A DNA stretch of 64,000 nt from Pristionchus mayeri (taxonomy: Eukaryota; Nematoda; Chromadorea; Rhabditida; Neodiplogasteridae), in NCBI GenBank assembly GCA_036245805.1, contig BTRK01000001.1:37026995-37090994 (forward strand), written 5' to 3'. The position numbers and the translations under genes are program-made. Shown here piece after piece: positions 47,381 through 59,379 of the stretch (its first letter is position 1; each line of letters begins with the position of its first letter). A model generated the notes under the pieces. It worked only from the letters and a program-made list of their open reading frames with translations. It had not been told where the DNA came from and ran no database searches.

Positions 47381-48998
47381 CTGTAGATTATCTGTTGTAT
47401 CTCCTCTCCTTACTATTTTTAACAAGTCTCTGCTTACCTCCCAAGTGCCATTTCAATGGCGTCAAGCTTTAGTTAAACCTATTCCAAAAAAATCTAGTAA
47501 CTCTATAACAGATTTTCGTCCTATTTCACTTACTTCATCTGTGTGTAAAGTTTTTGAGAAGATTATCATAGGTAAAATTACGGCGTTTCTTGACCAGAAC
47601 AACTTATTTGACCCTCACCAATCTGGTTTCAGAAATTGTAGATCAACTTCCACTAATCTTGCTGAGACTTATGCACATTATCTCCGCATCTCTAAGCATG
47701 GCTCTCCTTTTGACACAATTTACATAGATTTCAGAAAAGCTTTTGATTCTATTGATCATAGATTATTGTTACATAAATTGTCCGAGTTAGGCATCTCTAA
47801 TCACATTGTATCATGGTTCCATTCATATCTCTCTGGTCGTACGCAATCCGTATTTATTGACACTTCATTTTCCCCACCATCCCCGGTCATATCTGGCGTG
47901 CCACAGGGATCTTGTCTCGGGCCTCTCCTCTTCATCATATTTATCAATGATATCTGTGTAAAATTCCCGGCCTCCATTTATTATTCTGTGTATGCAGACG
48001 ACCTCAAGTTGTTCGCTGAAGCCCCTCTGTTCTCAGATGACTTGCAATCCGCTCTAGATATTGTTTCTAACTGGTCCTCGCAGTGGAATCTTGGCGTTTC
48101 TGAAACTAAATGTCACATTGTTCACTATGGCCGACATAATCCCCGTAAACTATTCACCATTAACGGTGTTATCTTAAACGAGCCTAGCAATGACCCAAGT
48201 AAATGTATCATTAAAGATCTAGGAGTACATTTCTCCCCTTCTCTTTCTTTCTCATCCCATATTAGTAAAATTATTTCTAAAGCCCGTACCAAATCTAATC
48301 TAATTTTTAAATCCTTTCGTAGCAATTCTATTGAGTTATATCTCAAATCGTATAATACTTTCATCCTCCCAAATCTCGAATATTGCTCCATTATCTGGAA
48401 TCCTATACATAGTGTAGCATTGACTAAAGAGCTTGAAAGAGTTCAGCGTGACTATACCCGCAGAATGTATGTACGCTGTTCCCTCCCTCCTATATCATAT
48501 AAGCATCGGCTCCATGAGCTTAATCTAATGACTTTAGAACGCCGTAGGTTCATAATTGATATATTATTCCTCCATTCGATTATCCACAGCCGTTATTCTC
48601 TTGATATTTCTTCTCTACTTACACGCGCGCCACTCACTCGCCCCCTCAGAAATGCACACCCACTTCGTATATCTTTACCTTTCATACCAAATAATTCTTG
48701 TTCCACTCTTGTATCTAGAACCATGTCCATTTGGAATGCTCTTCCCATAGAATATGTTAGTTCTTCGCATAGTGTATTTTCTAGTTATATCCGTTCACAA
48801 CCCCCCACTTTTTATCCCCCGTCTATTATTGCCACTCGGCTTGATCTTTGATCCCGTCCCCTCCCCTACCCTTGCTGCCTAGCAACCTTCAACCGATTCG
48901 ATCCAATCGACGGACATCCGTTTCTTGTATACCCTCTCGTTATTTCTTGAACTCCCACCTAACGGAATAAACGAATGAATGAATGAATGAATGAATGA
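47381..48998 (+). mobile_element. 5'-truncated LINE with open reverse transcriptase frame
   Basis: An open frame from before 47445 to 48851 covers the reverse transcriptase: 'RPISLTSSVCKVFEKII', 'FDTIYIDFRKAFDSIDHR', 'SGVPQGSCLGPLLFIIFIN', 'YYSVYADDLKLF' (catalytic YADD) and the C-terminal 'YTRRMYVRC' region. Upstream parts (endonuclease, ORF1) are missing. The 3' end is a GAAT/TGAA repeat at 48972-48996. The RT frame is uninterrupted, so insertion is probably recent. The type resembles CR1/Jockey/Rex1. Confidence 0.9.
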
Positions 48999-49086
48999 CC
49001 AACCTATGCTGAACTTTTATGAGTTTTACGCACCTCGAAACTTGGTTAGTGTGCGTGGATATAATGGAAATTGTGGTAATGAAAAA

Positions 49087-49187
49087 TAACAATCTCTTCA
49101 GAAATCGATGACCAATTCCCGCGTGGCACTCGAAGAGACGATGAATTCGATTGAGAAACGTGTCCAATTCCATTCAATCACAGGGGT
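49087..49187 (+). pseudogene. Exon fragment, continuation of duplicated set copy 1
   Basis: Encodes 'KSMTNSRVALEETMNSIEK' after a CAG acceptor. A degenerate relative with stops lies at about 49738-49790, in the same order after the copy at 49389-49459. The spacing supports a tandem duplication later split by transposons. Confidence 0.4.
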
Positions 49188-49374
49188 TAGTTATTGCCGA
49201 GATATTTCGTGTTTCGCGGCTGAAACATTGTTGCTAATGTTCAAAAGTATTTCAAATTTTGAGTTTCTGTCAATTTTGCTAAAATAGTAGCGTAGCTGAC
49301 ATACAATTCGGTGTTCCGGTCCTTTTTTTTATAAATGGAGGGGATATTTTATATTTTCTTCGTTCTGTTCAGTA

Positions 49375-49800
49375 CTCTCACGGCTTTCGGCGCTTTCTCG
49401 ACTCGATTTGAAGGGGAAGCGGGAGATTCGACGAAGGAACAACTGGAGAAGACACTCGTGAGCCATCTTTATTGCATATTTTTGATATTGCATTCTGCAT
49501 CCTGCTTTTGTATTGGCACAGATAGGAAGCACCGTGAGCAAGATGTGAAAAGGCTCCTGTGTGTGTTTTTTTGAGACCAACAACTACTGTCTTGTTGATT
49601 GTTAGCTCAAAATGCCTAATTAATTCTAACTTGATGACATTGCTAATTAATTAATTAATTATGACATTGCGCATTATTGTGTTTCACTCGCTTTGAAACA
49701 AGACTAGTCTACGCATAAAGCAAATTGTATACTGAAAAAAATCGATGAGCAATTTCCGCGTAGCTCTCGACGTGACCATGAATTTTTTACACTTGTGCAT
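49375..49800 (+). pseudogene. Duplicated exon set, copy 2
   Basis: The block 49382-49459 repeats 'FGAFSTRFEGEAGDSTKEQ' with a GTGAG donor. A block near 49520 repeats ATAGGAAGCACC. The next exon relative at about 49740-49790 has lost its frame. Not recognised. Confidence 0.45.
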
Positions 49801-51610
49801 GTGCAATTTCTTACAGCACACAGTTTTCTCATAACAAGTTGCAGTGGTTACTAGGGAAATTAGTGTTGGTAGTGGTAGTTGCACGTGTTGTAGGAAACGA
49901 ACATTCGTAAATATCAGCTATTTTCTTTTAGATTCGTTTCAGTTATTCTTTTTTATCCTGCGCGTGTAGCTTTATATTATTGCAATATTATAGCTTTATA
50001 TTATTGCAATATTATTATGATGGTAATTAAAAATGATCCTTTATGTTTGTAAAATTTGATTCTAACCGTGAATTAGGATCTTTTTTTCTTGAGATTCCGA
50101 CTACATTGTGGTGTACCGTCTCCGAGCACTTCATAAAGCTACAGCTCCTTTTATCCGTCCCCTTCGTGCCAGATATATTTCACGCTTTGCCTAATCCATT
50201 TACATATTCAGATTCATTTTTAATTCCTTTATCATTACCATTTTGCTCTGAAGTTGAAATCACACTTTTCCTGTTCGATAGAAGAATAGTTTTTTTCCGT
50301 ACATTTTGTGTTAATCCGAAGTATTCCTGATTTGTCTCTCATCGAATAAAATATGTACAGCACTGGAAAGTATTTCGTGATTATATGTTGGTCGTTGACC
50401 ACTGGCAATATCTATTAACATTTAATGTTTCCCTATTACACGTTCATCGAGCTTCCATTGCTTTAAAATATTTGATATTGTGAAAAACTTACTACTTCAA
50501 TCAATGATCTTGTAGTGAGTGAGGGTATCGAATCATTTTATCTGAAACGATGGACGATGCCACCTACAGCGATTGTCGTTCCATGGTTTGTGCAAATATT
50601 CATTTATTATTTACTTTTGTATTTCTATTTACGGCAAATTGTCCGCGACGGGATCAGGGTGAGATCAGGGTTTCGTCCTTGGGCAACGTTAAATAAAGGC
50701 AGAGACCGCAACGCGCTTTCCACGCGCGATGCGGTAGCTCTATGAGAGCAATTTTTCTAACAATGAGCGCTATGTATGTTAATTTTTTTACAGTAGCATG
50801 TATTTCCATATATAACTTACAACATTCAGACCGATCTGATCAAACTGGATGATGATGTTGATGAATCGACCAACAAACACAACAACAACAACAAATCACC
50901 TGAGGAAACTGGGAAGGAACAGGAAGAGGTCGGAAATTCCGTCAATTTATTCAAGAAAGTGTATTCGTGTAACGTTTTTATCTGCTGGGTACTTAAAATT
51001 CGGTTGCTTTTTTTTCATCACCAATTCAGTGGAGAGACCGATCACTCTAAAGCACACCGTAAATTTGTCGTTTGAAAAGGCTTTATAGAAAACAATAGTT
51101 AAATAGAGCTCGGAGAGAGGGGAAGTGTAGTCAAATGAGGTTCTCCAATATCAGCACGTTCGGAGTAAAACATATTTGATAATTTTCGAAATTAGCAATT
51201 TTTCATGTGTGCTTCACTGTATTCATATTTCCGAGAAGAACATTTTAACACAAAATCAAAAATGTTTCACTCCGAACGCGCTGGTATTGGAGAACCTCAT
51301 TTGATTACATTTCCCCCGACCTCGATATGACCCCATCTCCAGACCCCTCAAAACGCTCGTTCTGACCCACCTGGAGAGGATATTTGACCCCTCATTTCTC
51401 GTCGTTTGACCCCCCTGGACGAGTCATTCTGACCTAGCAAAGACGGGGATCGGCGACGATAAACGCACCATTAGATACGTTTTAGAATATAAAATCCGAG
51501 GAGGGGAGGCGATTGCGAATTCGCATTAGGCTTAGAATTGCCAACCCTCGTACTGAGCTATGAGAGGTCGTGTTTCGCTAATCCGATTAATTGAAGTCAT
51601 CGATTGATCT
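49801..51610. other. Spacer with one possible exon and an inverted-repeat element
   Basis: One exon-like block, 50830-50928, has a CAG acceptor and GTCGG donor and encodes 'TDLIKLDDDVDESTNKHN' plus an Asn/Glu-rich tail. It could belong to the F-box gene or to the duplicated set. Otherwise no gene is seen. AATTAATTAATTAATTA repeats lie near 49645-49670, and TATAGCTTTATATTATTGCAATAT repeats near 49975-50012. Confidence 0.35.
51131..51316. mobile_element. MITE with TCAAATGAGGTTCTCCAATA arms
   Basis: About 185 bp: TCAAATGAGGTTCTCCAATA and CACGTTCGGAGT at the left, their complements at the right (ACTCCGAACGCG ... TTGGAGAACCTCATTTGA). No coding potential. Confidence 0.75.
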
Positions 51611-53628
51611 ACCTTCCGAGTCTGCGACCAATCAGGATAATTCGAAGATCGGGAGCGAGACGGATCTCGCGATTCTGACGAGGTATCATGCAATTGTTAA
51701 TATATTGAGATTATATTGTAATTCAAATATCTGAAGGAACAATCTCTGAACAATATTCTTGGAAACGATTAATTATTGTTAAAAAAACATTGCCTTATAA
51801 TTCGCCCAAATATTAGCATTCTCTGCGTTCTCTCGCAACTTAACCGCCCGAATATTATCAATTCGCTTTACTCCAAAAATTCTAATATCTCGCATTCAGC
51901 TGGGATGCTCTGCCATGGCCGCCCCTTGAGCGAATCTGTCACTTCCTCTTCAATCCATACGATGGAACTAATCTGGCTAACCTCGCCAAGGTAAGGTATT
52001 TCATATATTTAAAAAATAATTTTTACAAATATTTTCATTGTACAAATTCGATAACAGTAATATACTTGGCCGTATTGAATGAAGATATCGTAGAATCATT
52101 TCTCGTACTATATCAGATATCCATGGCAGGTATCCGTGCACTACAATAATGGAGTGATCAAGTACATGAATGGTACAAGTAATCGACCAGGAATCGATCG
52201 TTTGAGATTTGTTAATTATGGAGTGAGTATTACTTTATGTATTGATCTATCTCAATATCAATAACGTTCTTACTATTAAGCGGAAAGGTTTAACTAAATC
52301 TTATGTATGTTCCAATTTTAATTACACCTTTTTCTTTTCCAATTTTAACAAAAAATGCTGAAAAATGAGAGCATTTTCTAAATTTTCACCGTTTCGAATC
52401 TCCAAAACTGGGAATATTATGTTATTTTGGACCTTCTTTTCTATAAATTGTCCAAATATATCATTTGCAGATCCTACTGAGTGTTACGATTGGCATCGAC
52501 TACTCCACCATCCCTCTATTTGGGCTGTACAAGCTGGACAATGGATTCCGCAAGAATTTCGGGGGCGTGAACTCTCCTCAATTCGACGTCGTTCTCCGTG
52601 GAACCGAGGATCCCATCTTCAAGCAGGTCATATTAATTAGTATTTCGTTTATATTTGCGGATTGTTGGTCGAGAGATGATGTCGTATGATTAACTGAAAA
52701 AAATAAACAATTGTTCTCAGAAAGAAGAAAACTCAGAAAGAGGTCTTCAGTCTGTTCTTCACTTAGTTATTTTTATGTTCTCAGAAGAAAACTCAGAAAG
52801 AGGTCTTCAGTCTGTTCTTCACTTAGTTATTTTTATAGTTTCTTTTAACAACGCTTTCGTGAAGGTTATTTACAAACAAAAGAGAGAGAGAGTTCAGGCA
52901 ACGCTGCTTATGATTAACTGAAAAAAATAAACAATTGTTTTTCAGGCAGTCAGTGTATTGTCTACTTCCATCAAAGTCCTTAAGCTGTGGAGTCTCCCTC
53001 ATTCTCATCTCACGCTGATCAAGGAGCTCTCCAGTCCTCGACCATCGACAGACTCGAGATCACTGAGCTGGTCTTGGACGACGTTACCGTGTAAGTACTA
53101 GGATCTTCTGATTTTTTTCTTTCTGATCGACAGTGGCTTTGTGCGCTTGTAATAAATTTCCTGGATTTCATAATTCTGACTTCGTGAAAATGGTCACGTA
53201 ATGCATTCAGTCCCCTCATCCTCTCCATCGCTTCTCATGCGAAGGAAATCGATATCAGACTGGCAAACCGTAGGCCTCGTATCTCTGATCTAGGTGTGTT
53301 CATTGTTTTAGAGCGGGAAGCTCTTCTTCATGCACCCTATTCAGCCTCGTTCATTGCCCAGCTGTACTCGATGCCCCGTCTCTCTTCTGCCTCGCTCTCT
53401 GACCCGGACAATTCCCGCTTCTTCGATCTGCCCAACTCTTTCTGGAAGAACTACCTCAAACAGGTGAGGATTATTCGAATTTTGAATACTAATTGCATTT
53501 CTAAATACTGTATTTCCTCTTCGAAATGCGTCATGTATTAATTTAGCATTTCGAAAACTTCTCCTTCCGTCCTGCAGCGAGGTGGACTGATCGATGTCTG
53601 AAGTGGAACAAGGCTAATTCGTCGTAAA
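51611..53628 (+). CDS. F-box protein, nematode type
   Basis: Exons: about 51611-51682, 51900-51990, 52130-52222, 52471-52626, 52946-53090, 53211-53463 and 53547-53628 (TAA). The F-box reads 'WPPLERICHFLFNPYDGTNL' then 'ANLAKVSVHYNNGVIKYM' across the next intron. F-box proteins recruit substrates to SCF ubiquitin ligases. The C-terminal substrate part ('STIDRLEITELVLDDVTV', 'AKEIDIRLANRRPRISDL', 'LPNSFWKNYLKQHFENFSF') resembles worm F-box-associated regions. In exon 5 the frame shifts between 'LTLIKELSS' and 'STIDRLEI' (near 53035-53043), so either a base is missing or the gene is decaying. The 5' end is not identified. Intron 4 holds a templated insertion copied from the downstream kinase gene. 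AATAAA lies near 53900. Confidence 0.65.
52685..52939 (+). repeat. Templated insertion of kinase-gene DNA in F-box intron
   Basis: Direct copies of TATGATTAACTGAAAAAAAT (31 bp in all) flank an insert at 52685-52715 and 52909-52939. The insert is a same-strand copy of about 118 bases from 55710-55828 (exon end, whole intron, next exon start of the CHK-type kinase gene), preceded by a second partial copy of the first 47 bases. The copy appears identical to its source by eye. Confidence 0.88.
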
Positions 53629-54448
53629 TTACCGTAATCGCTCTCATAAGTTATTCCATATCGTTGTAATTCTTGTCTCGTGCTTTGTCTAGATTCGTCC
53701 AGAACTGTAGTGTTCCCGGTCTAGAACTAGATCTCTTTTTTTCGAATATATTTCCAGCTAGTTCTAGTTTACTTCTTTTGTATCATATTTAAGTTCAAGT
53801 AATTTCGTGTGATGTTCACGATAGTTCAGTTCAGTTCGTATAATTTTTACTGAGTTTTCTAATCGGTTCACCAATATTTGTGCGCCTGTAGAGTACTCAA
53901 TAAAGCAAGTGCCTAGCATATTTTCTTGTCCTATTGCAAATTGTAAGTCAAAAGCAAGAGAAACGAGATTGGCTTAAGCCCAACCGAATCGTACTGTGGG
54001 AATTTGAAGAGTTTGTAACGATGGCCTGGGACGACCAGAGGCATCTTGTGAGACTATAACCATCGCGATATGCACCCGTGGATGAGGAATTGATTACTCC
54101 TAAGATGACAGAAATATCTTTGAAAAATAGCCCAGCGAGCTCCGAATGTTCTTTATTGCCAGTCGATTGCACAATGTTACGCACACACGCGTGCACTCTA
54201 ATTCTCTTCCGCTCTCTTACTATTCCCTTCTCTCTCTCCCCTGCTTTCCTTCTCTGACCACGCTTATAATCGCCCAGAATGCATCTCTTTTCTCATTGAC
54301 TGGCGTCACTAGTATGATCGATAGGCAAAGGGATCGAATTATCGCACTTCTCAAGGAGGCCGGAGAAAAAGTTGAGGAACCCGTAAGTTTTCGATCTGGT
54401 TTATTTCTTTAAAGGATTGTCACACAACTCTCTGTGAAAGTTGTGCGA
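53629..54448. other. Spacer between F-box and kinase genes
   Basis: Includes the F-box 3' UTR with AATAAA near 53900. A possible small first exon of the kinase gene, 54314-54382 ('MIDRQRDRIIALLKEAGEK'), ends at a GTAAG donor, but I could not join it in frame to the block at 54449. Confidence 0.4.
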
Positions 54449-57400
54449 ATGCAGAGAAGCGTGCTCGATCATTCACTAATGCGTATTTTCTCAGATCATG
54501 GAACCGGCACTAATAACGACATTGAAAACAGTGCAATTCAGAGTGATTTCTCGTTCACGAGACTGGGCGAGGGACTCGGGTACACCTCGCAGCTGTGGAG
54601 TGTGCGAGTGGGAGAGAAGAAGTACGCAGTGAAAGTACGCGCTTATCCGCCTCATTACTGGTGTTGTGTTACTTTATCTTTGTAAATTTTAGTGCTATTG
54701 ACTTTCATTCGTATATATCATTTTGTCGAATTTCATTAACATTAGGCTAGTTTTCCATTTATGTATTTAAAAATATATATTATGATGTTGATTTCATTTT
54801 TGAAATCGATAAATTGTAGATCACCGATATAGCTGCTCGTATAGAGGAGGCCAGGAAGTTGTACGGCGAAGATGATAAAAAGATTGGTGAGATGTTTTAT
54901 TGCATATTTTAACTCTGCATCACTCTTATCAGTCAAGCAAGGCGAGAGATCGGGAGAACAGAGTAGAATTGCTTGAATATTTTCAATTTTGAGAGCATTC
55001 ACAATTTAGTGAATTCAGAATCTCACGCGGCTCTCTTCTCGCAGCAACACGACCGAGAACTACAGGCGTATCAATATCTAGAGGTTAGACCAAAGATCAT
55101 AAGCTCATGGAGTTTCACACGAAAATACGTGATTTGAGAGTTTTCGAGGTTTCATTCTTGCTGGTAAATCAAAGGTAAGCTTCAGGAAATTCGATAGATC
55201 AAATCTCGGAAAGATTGCGCGTTTCTACGGTGGAGATGAATGCTCTGAGAATGCGGCGGTAGGCGGATTAATTTATAAATAATTTAAGTTTGAAAATTTA
55301 CAGGGAATCATCATAATGGAGGATCTGAGCGAGACTGTTGTTACTCCCGAGCCGAGCAAATGGGGGCTGCCAATTCGAACCGTATGTTGTTCGTCGTTTC
55401 ATTATGCACAATTTAGATCGACAGACGAAATGAAGTGACGGTGATCCTAATTTCGAGCTCTCGATCATTTTTATCCCACGTGCTTCTGAATTATGCTTTA
55501 TAATATGTTTTTATCAATTGAGCTCGTTCTTCCCGTTAAGATGAGCATTTTTCTGCTCACTGATTGCAAAACGGACAATTTTTGGCAATTTGTGCAGGGC
55601 TTGTTGTTCTTACCGTTTCGGAACAGTACCACTTCAATTTAGCACCTTTCCGATTCAGATTCAATCTATTATCGATGGGATCATCGGCTACCAAGCGGCG
55701 TATCTGTCCACTCAGAAAGAGGTCTTCAGTCTGTTCTTCACTTAGTTATTTTTATAGTTTCTTTTAACAACGCTTTCGTGAAGGTTATTTACAAACAAAA
55801 GAGAGAGAGAGTTCAGGCAACGCTGCTTCCGAAGGACGTCCTCTTCGTGCTCGGGTCGGCCGGAGTCATCGGTTGCATCGAGAAAGTGGATGAGAAGGGA
55901 TATCTCACGCCGGAGTGGAAGAGGTTATCCATTCACCTTTACTCGAGCTCGTTTTTAGAGTTCTAGAAACAATACCGTATTCACTCCTTTTCATGTTGTG
56001 AAACTGTCTATGCATTAACTCATTGTGTTATACAGTCTGTTGAATACGCAGAATGAGGGGATTCCGACCGAATTGGTAATCTTTTCAGTAGAGACTACTG
56101 CCTATATGCTCGTAAACAGTTTTTCGCTCATTGTAGTTGGAATTATCATTATATAGAATAGTGAGCTATCTCTACTAAGGTAAACAGCCATCCTTCATCC
56201 AACGACCGCTTATTCACTCATCAGCAGTTGAAAATAACCGACATAGCACCAAATAATCGATTGCCCAATTGACTAGATAGTCAACTGCCAGGCAATAGTC
56301 CTTTGCTTTTCAGTGCACTCTTGTCGTGGTCGACTCCCGAGGCCCTGCGAGATATGCAGTACGGAAGGGAAGAGGAAGGTGACGTCTTTTTCCTCACAAA
56401 ATAACGTGAATGACGTGACGTCATTTTCGTCAACACATACATTCAGCTTGAGGATAACTATGATTGAAATACAAAAATATACTCCACGTTCTGAACACTA
56501 CTCTCTTAAGAGACCGGCTCGTAAGATTCGAGGGTTTGCCTGTTGTGGCCGGACATCATCATCGCCGATCTTGACCACAATTTTTTCCTGGATACCCCCA
56601 TGGGTCCTCTTCACTAAATCGAGTATTATATGGCTCATGCTCGTGAAACATTGAAATGCCGGGCCATCAAAATTTGCAAATTCGAAATTCGGCAAAATTC
56701 AGAGGTGAGATCTAGGTCCGAGGTTAGTGTGGTTTATTAACATACTAACCTAGGCAACAAAAACGAGTTATATTTCGATACGAAAATTCAATGGCAAACT
56801 GGTTTTTCATGTTTTAAAATTCAGTTTTATCAATTTTTAAATTTTTGGATCGAAATATAACTCGTTTTTGTTGCCTAGGTTAGTATGTTAATAAACCACA
56901 CTAACCTCGGACCTAGATCTCACCTCTGAATTTTGCCGAATTTCGAATTTGCAAATTTTGATGACCCGGCATTTCAATGTTTCAAGAGCATGAGCCATAT
57001 AATACTCGATTCAGTGAAGAGGACCCATGGGGGTATCCAGGAAAAAAATTTGGTCAAGATTGGCGATGATGATGTCTGGCCTGCCCTGGAATCTTACCGA
57101 GCCGGTCTCTTAATTCTGATCTCTTCTCACCGTTTTCTAATAGCGACTTTTTTGGAATCAAAAAAGAATAATATCCGAATTCAAAACTTGTACAGAGCCG
57201 CCGCTTGTGCTCGCCCACACCGACATGTGGACAAATAACCTGCTCTTCGAAAAGAACGAGGCATCTGGAGCACTGCAACTACTGGCCATCGTGGACTGGC
57301 AGTGTGCGACTGTCGGTGAGTATTCCCACTATTCTGAGATAGAGTTGGCAATTCGAGAGGAGGTTACGAGCTCGTTACCCCCCCCCCTCCTCGAAATGCG

Positions 57401-58764
57401 AAATAAGAGTAGGGGTAGAATAAAGATCTCGTAACCTCCCCTCGTATTGCCAACCCTACTGTGAGAGTGGAATGCGTAGCAAAGTGGCGCCAGGATAAAC
57501 TTCTTAGCTTACATAAGGATTCAAACGAGCAAAACAATTATGTGAATATATTCCTGGGTATTGTTGTACGTTTAGAAGTTTATCATAACATCAAATTTCT
57601 AAGCGTGAAAATATCATATTATTATATTTTTCCCCGTTCAGGGCTAGCAATGCTAGACATTGCTTCAGTCGTCGGTATCAACATGAGTCCTAATTCTCGG
57701 AGAATCAACGAGGCAGCCATACTTAGGTTGGCAATTATTAATTTTTAATCTTTATCGCCAAAGTTCGGGAAAATGGGTGGTGGTATGTGAAAGTTTCGCA
57801 TCGCAAATGCAATCGTTAGGTAGATAGGAGTAGATCATGAAAATATAATACTATCGTCGCTATGCGTACTCTTTGACTTGTCTGATCAAAAGTGAATCAA
57901 TAATGAAAAGAGCAACTTCGTGCTGAGTAATCCCCATCTTTAGGTACTACGTTGACTGTATGAACAAGAGGAAGAAGGAGTTCGTTCGTGAGTTCGCAGC
58001 GGACTATGACAAGGTTGGTTGCTAACAAAGTGTAGGTGGATAGACGGAATACCCTCGCATTCATTTATTTGTCCATTTATTCATCTGGAATGAAACTTCA
58101 AAATCACCAGCAGAGTACAACAGCCGAATCGGCTACACATTATCGAACTCAAATGATTTTATCTGTATGTTTTCACCTTCCCGGCCTTTTGCTTGGGCTC
58201 TAGTTACGTACCCAAATGGATCACGAAATGAGCTGGTCCATTTCGGTGATTGGCAGGTCCGCTCGCTCTACCGTCGCTGTCTTCGCTTTGCTGCTCTCCA
58301 GTTGTGTCTCACCGTTGGCGGAATGCTCACTCCACCAGTCGGAGATTCGGATGAGGCGAGTCTATTATGGTAACCGCAGTTTCTGTGCGAACAGACAGCA
58401 AATTGGTGCTTTGCGTGTGGAGTTCGAGAAATGAAACCACGGTCTCTTCATTTTACACACTCTCTCGCCATTCCACCGGTCGATAGAGTGTGTAAAATGA
58501 AGAGACGGTGACCCTAATTACGAACTCTATTTGCGTGCATGAGTTCAACGGAAAATGTGTGATGTTCGATTGCGATTACTTTTACGCATGAATAGTATAA
58601 ATAGAAATGTGTTTTCCTTAGTGTTCTCCCACTGGCCGATTCTTGAAATGGGTTCTCACTCTTACTTTTCCTTGTAGGCAAGAGAGAAGAGGAGGCAGCA
58701 CGGGGAGCAGCTGAAGCACAGCGAAGAGAGATTGAAGGGAATCCTCGAGGATATTGTTGTGTAA
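54449..58764 (+). CDS. CHK kinase-like (DUF1679/EcKinase) protein
   Basis: This is a small-molecule-kinase fold family, greatly expanded in nematodes. Exons: 54449-54634, 54820-54886, 55010-55083, 55175-55258, 55304-55381, 55659-55721, 55817-55923, 56036-56075, 56330-56398, 57196-57315, 57642-57726, 57944-58013, 58257-58368 and 58678-58764 (TAA). Motifs: the glycine-rich start 'TRLGEGLGYTSQLWSV', lysine in 'KYAVK', 'GIIIMEDLSETVV', catalytic loop 'VLAHTDMWTNNLLFEK' (family HGDLWxxN) and metal-binding 'AIVDWQCATVG'. The C-terminal 'RLKGILEDIVV' matches the family end. Most joins keep frame. Two do not (56075/56330 and 58368/58678), so either I missed alternative borders or the copy is decaying. 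A 600-bp foldback lies in the intron before 57196. Confidence 0.72.
56506..57113. mobile_element. Large foldback element flanked by TTAA
   Basis: Two arms of about 270 bp (56506-56797 and 56845-57113) are nearly perfect inverted repeats around a roughly 50-base AT-rich loop. Both edges read TTAAGAGACCGGCTCG in mirror image, and TTAA is the target of piggyBac-type elements. Each arm reads outward from the centre as an open, protein-like stretch 'MPNFEFANFD', 'SMSHIILD', 'KRTHGGIQEK'. It lies in an intron of the CHK-type kinase gene. Confidence 0.82.
57336..57466. repeat. Imperfect palindrome related to 6857-6913
   Basis: Begins GAGTTGGCAATTCGAGAGGA and ends CTCCCCTCGTATTGCCAACC, with GTTACGAGCTCGTTACC and GATCTCGTAACC inside. 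It lies in a kinase-gene intron. Confidence 0.5.
58441..58508. repeat. Short hairpin element
   Basis: GTCTCTTCATTTTACACACTC at the left pairs with GAGTGTGTAAAATGAAGAGAC at the right around ATTCCACCGGTCG. Related to the core of the element at 16762-16872. Confidence 0.75.
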
Positions 58765-59379
58765 ATTCTATTATCATTGGGCACTTCTTCGGTTTCTGGC
58801 CACGCCCCACCCCTCTCTCCACTCATTTCTACGTATTCCTCCCAGATTTTCGGCCGCTAAGCCCCTCAATGTTGGACGGGGATTGGCAATGAGAGGAGGA
58901 GGGTGGCTACAAACCGAAGAATTGTGGTTTATTGTATGCATCGATGAATGTTTTACTTCCTTTGCCTTGGTTTGATTCAAAGCACGACTAAATGGTTGTT
59001 TGGAGAGGGTCGAGCATGTGCTCTACTCTCATATTGCTTTTCAATCATAGTCTGATCGATTATTCGTCTGGGCTGATTACTCTCACTCCTCTAGTATATT
59101 CCATCTCACTCGCTTTCAACACCTTTTCACTCTCGTTTCCATCCCTCCCATCCTCCTCCCTTCCCTTTCGCCGCGCTAATCTCGATCTCTCGTAAGACAA
59201 AAAGAGAGCAGGAGGAAATAAGAGAGAGAGAGATGCTGCTCTAAGAGGGCTTCCATACCTGATCCGGTCGGAGGAATGAGAGGGAGAGGAGGGAGGGGGA
59301 GAGAGAGAAGGGAGAGGGGGAGAGGGAAAGTCGTGGATCGGGTAAAGCGTCGCCGCGGCCGATTCCCACTCACGAGGAT
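58765..59379. other. Spacer with purine-rich tracts, upstream of secreted-protein gene
   Basis: No gene seen. GAGAGGGAGAGGAGGGAGGG-type runs at about 59215-59330 lie just upstream of the next start codon and may be promoter-proximal. Confidence 0.4.
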
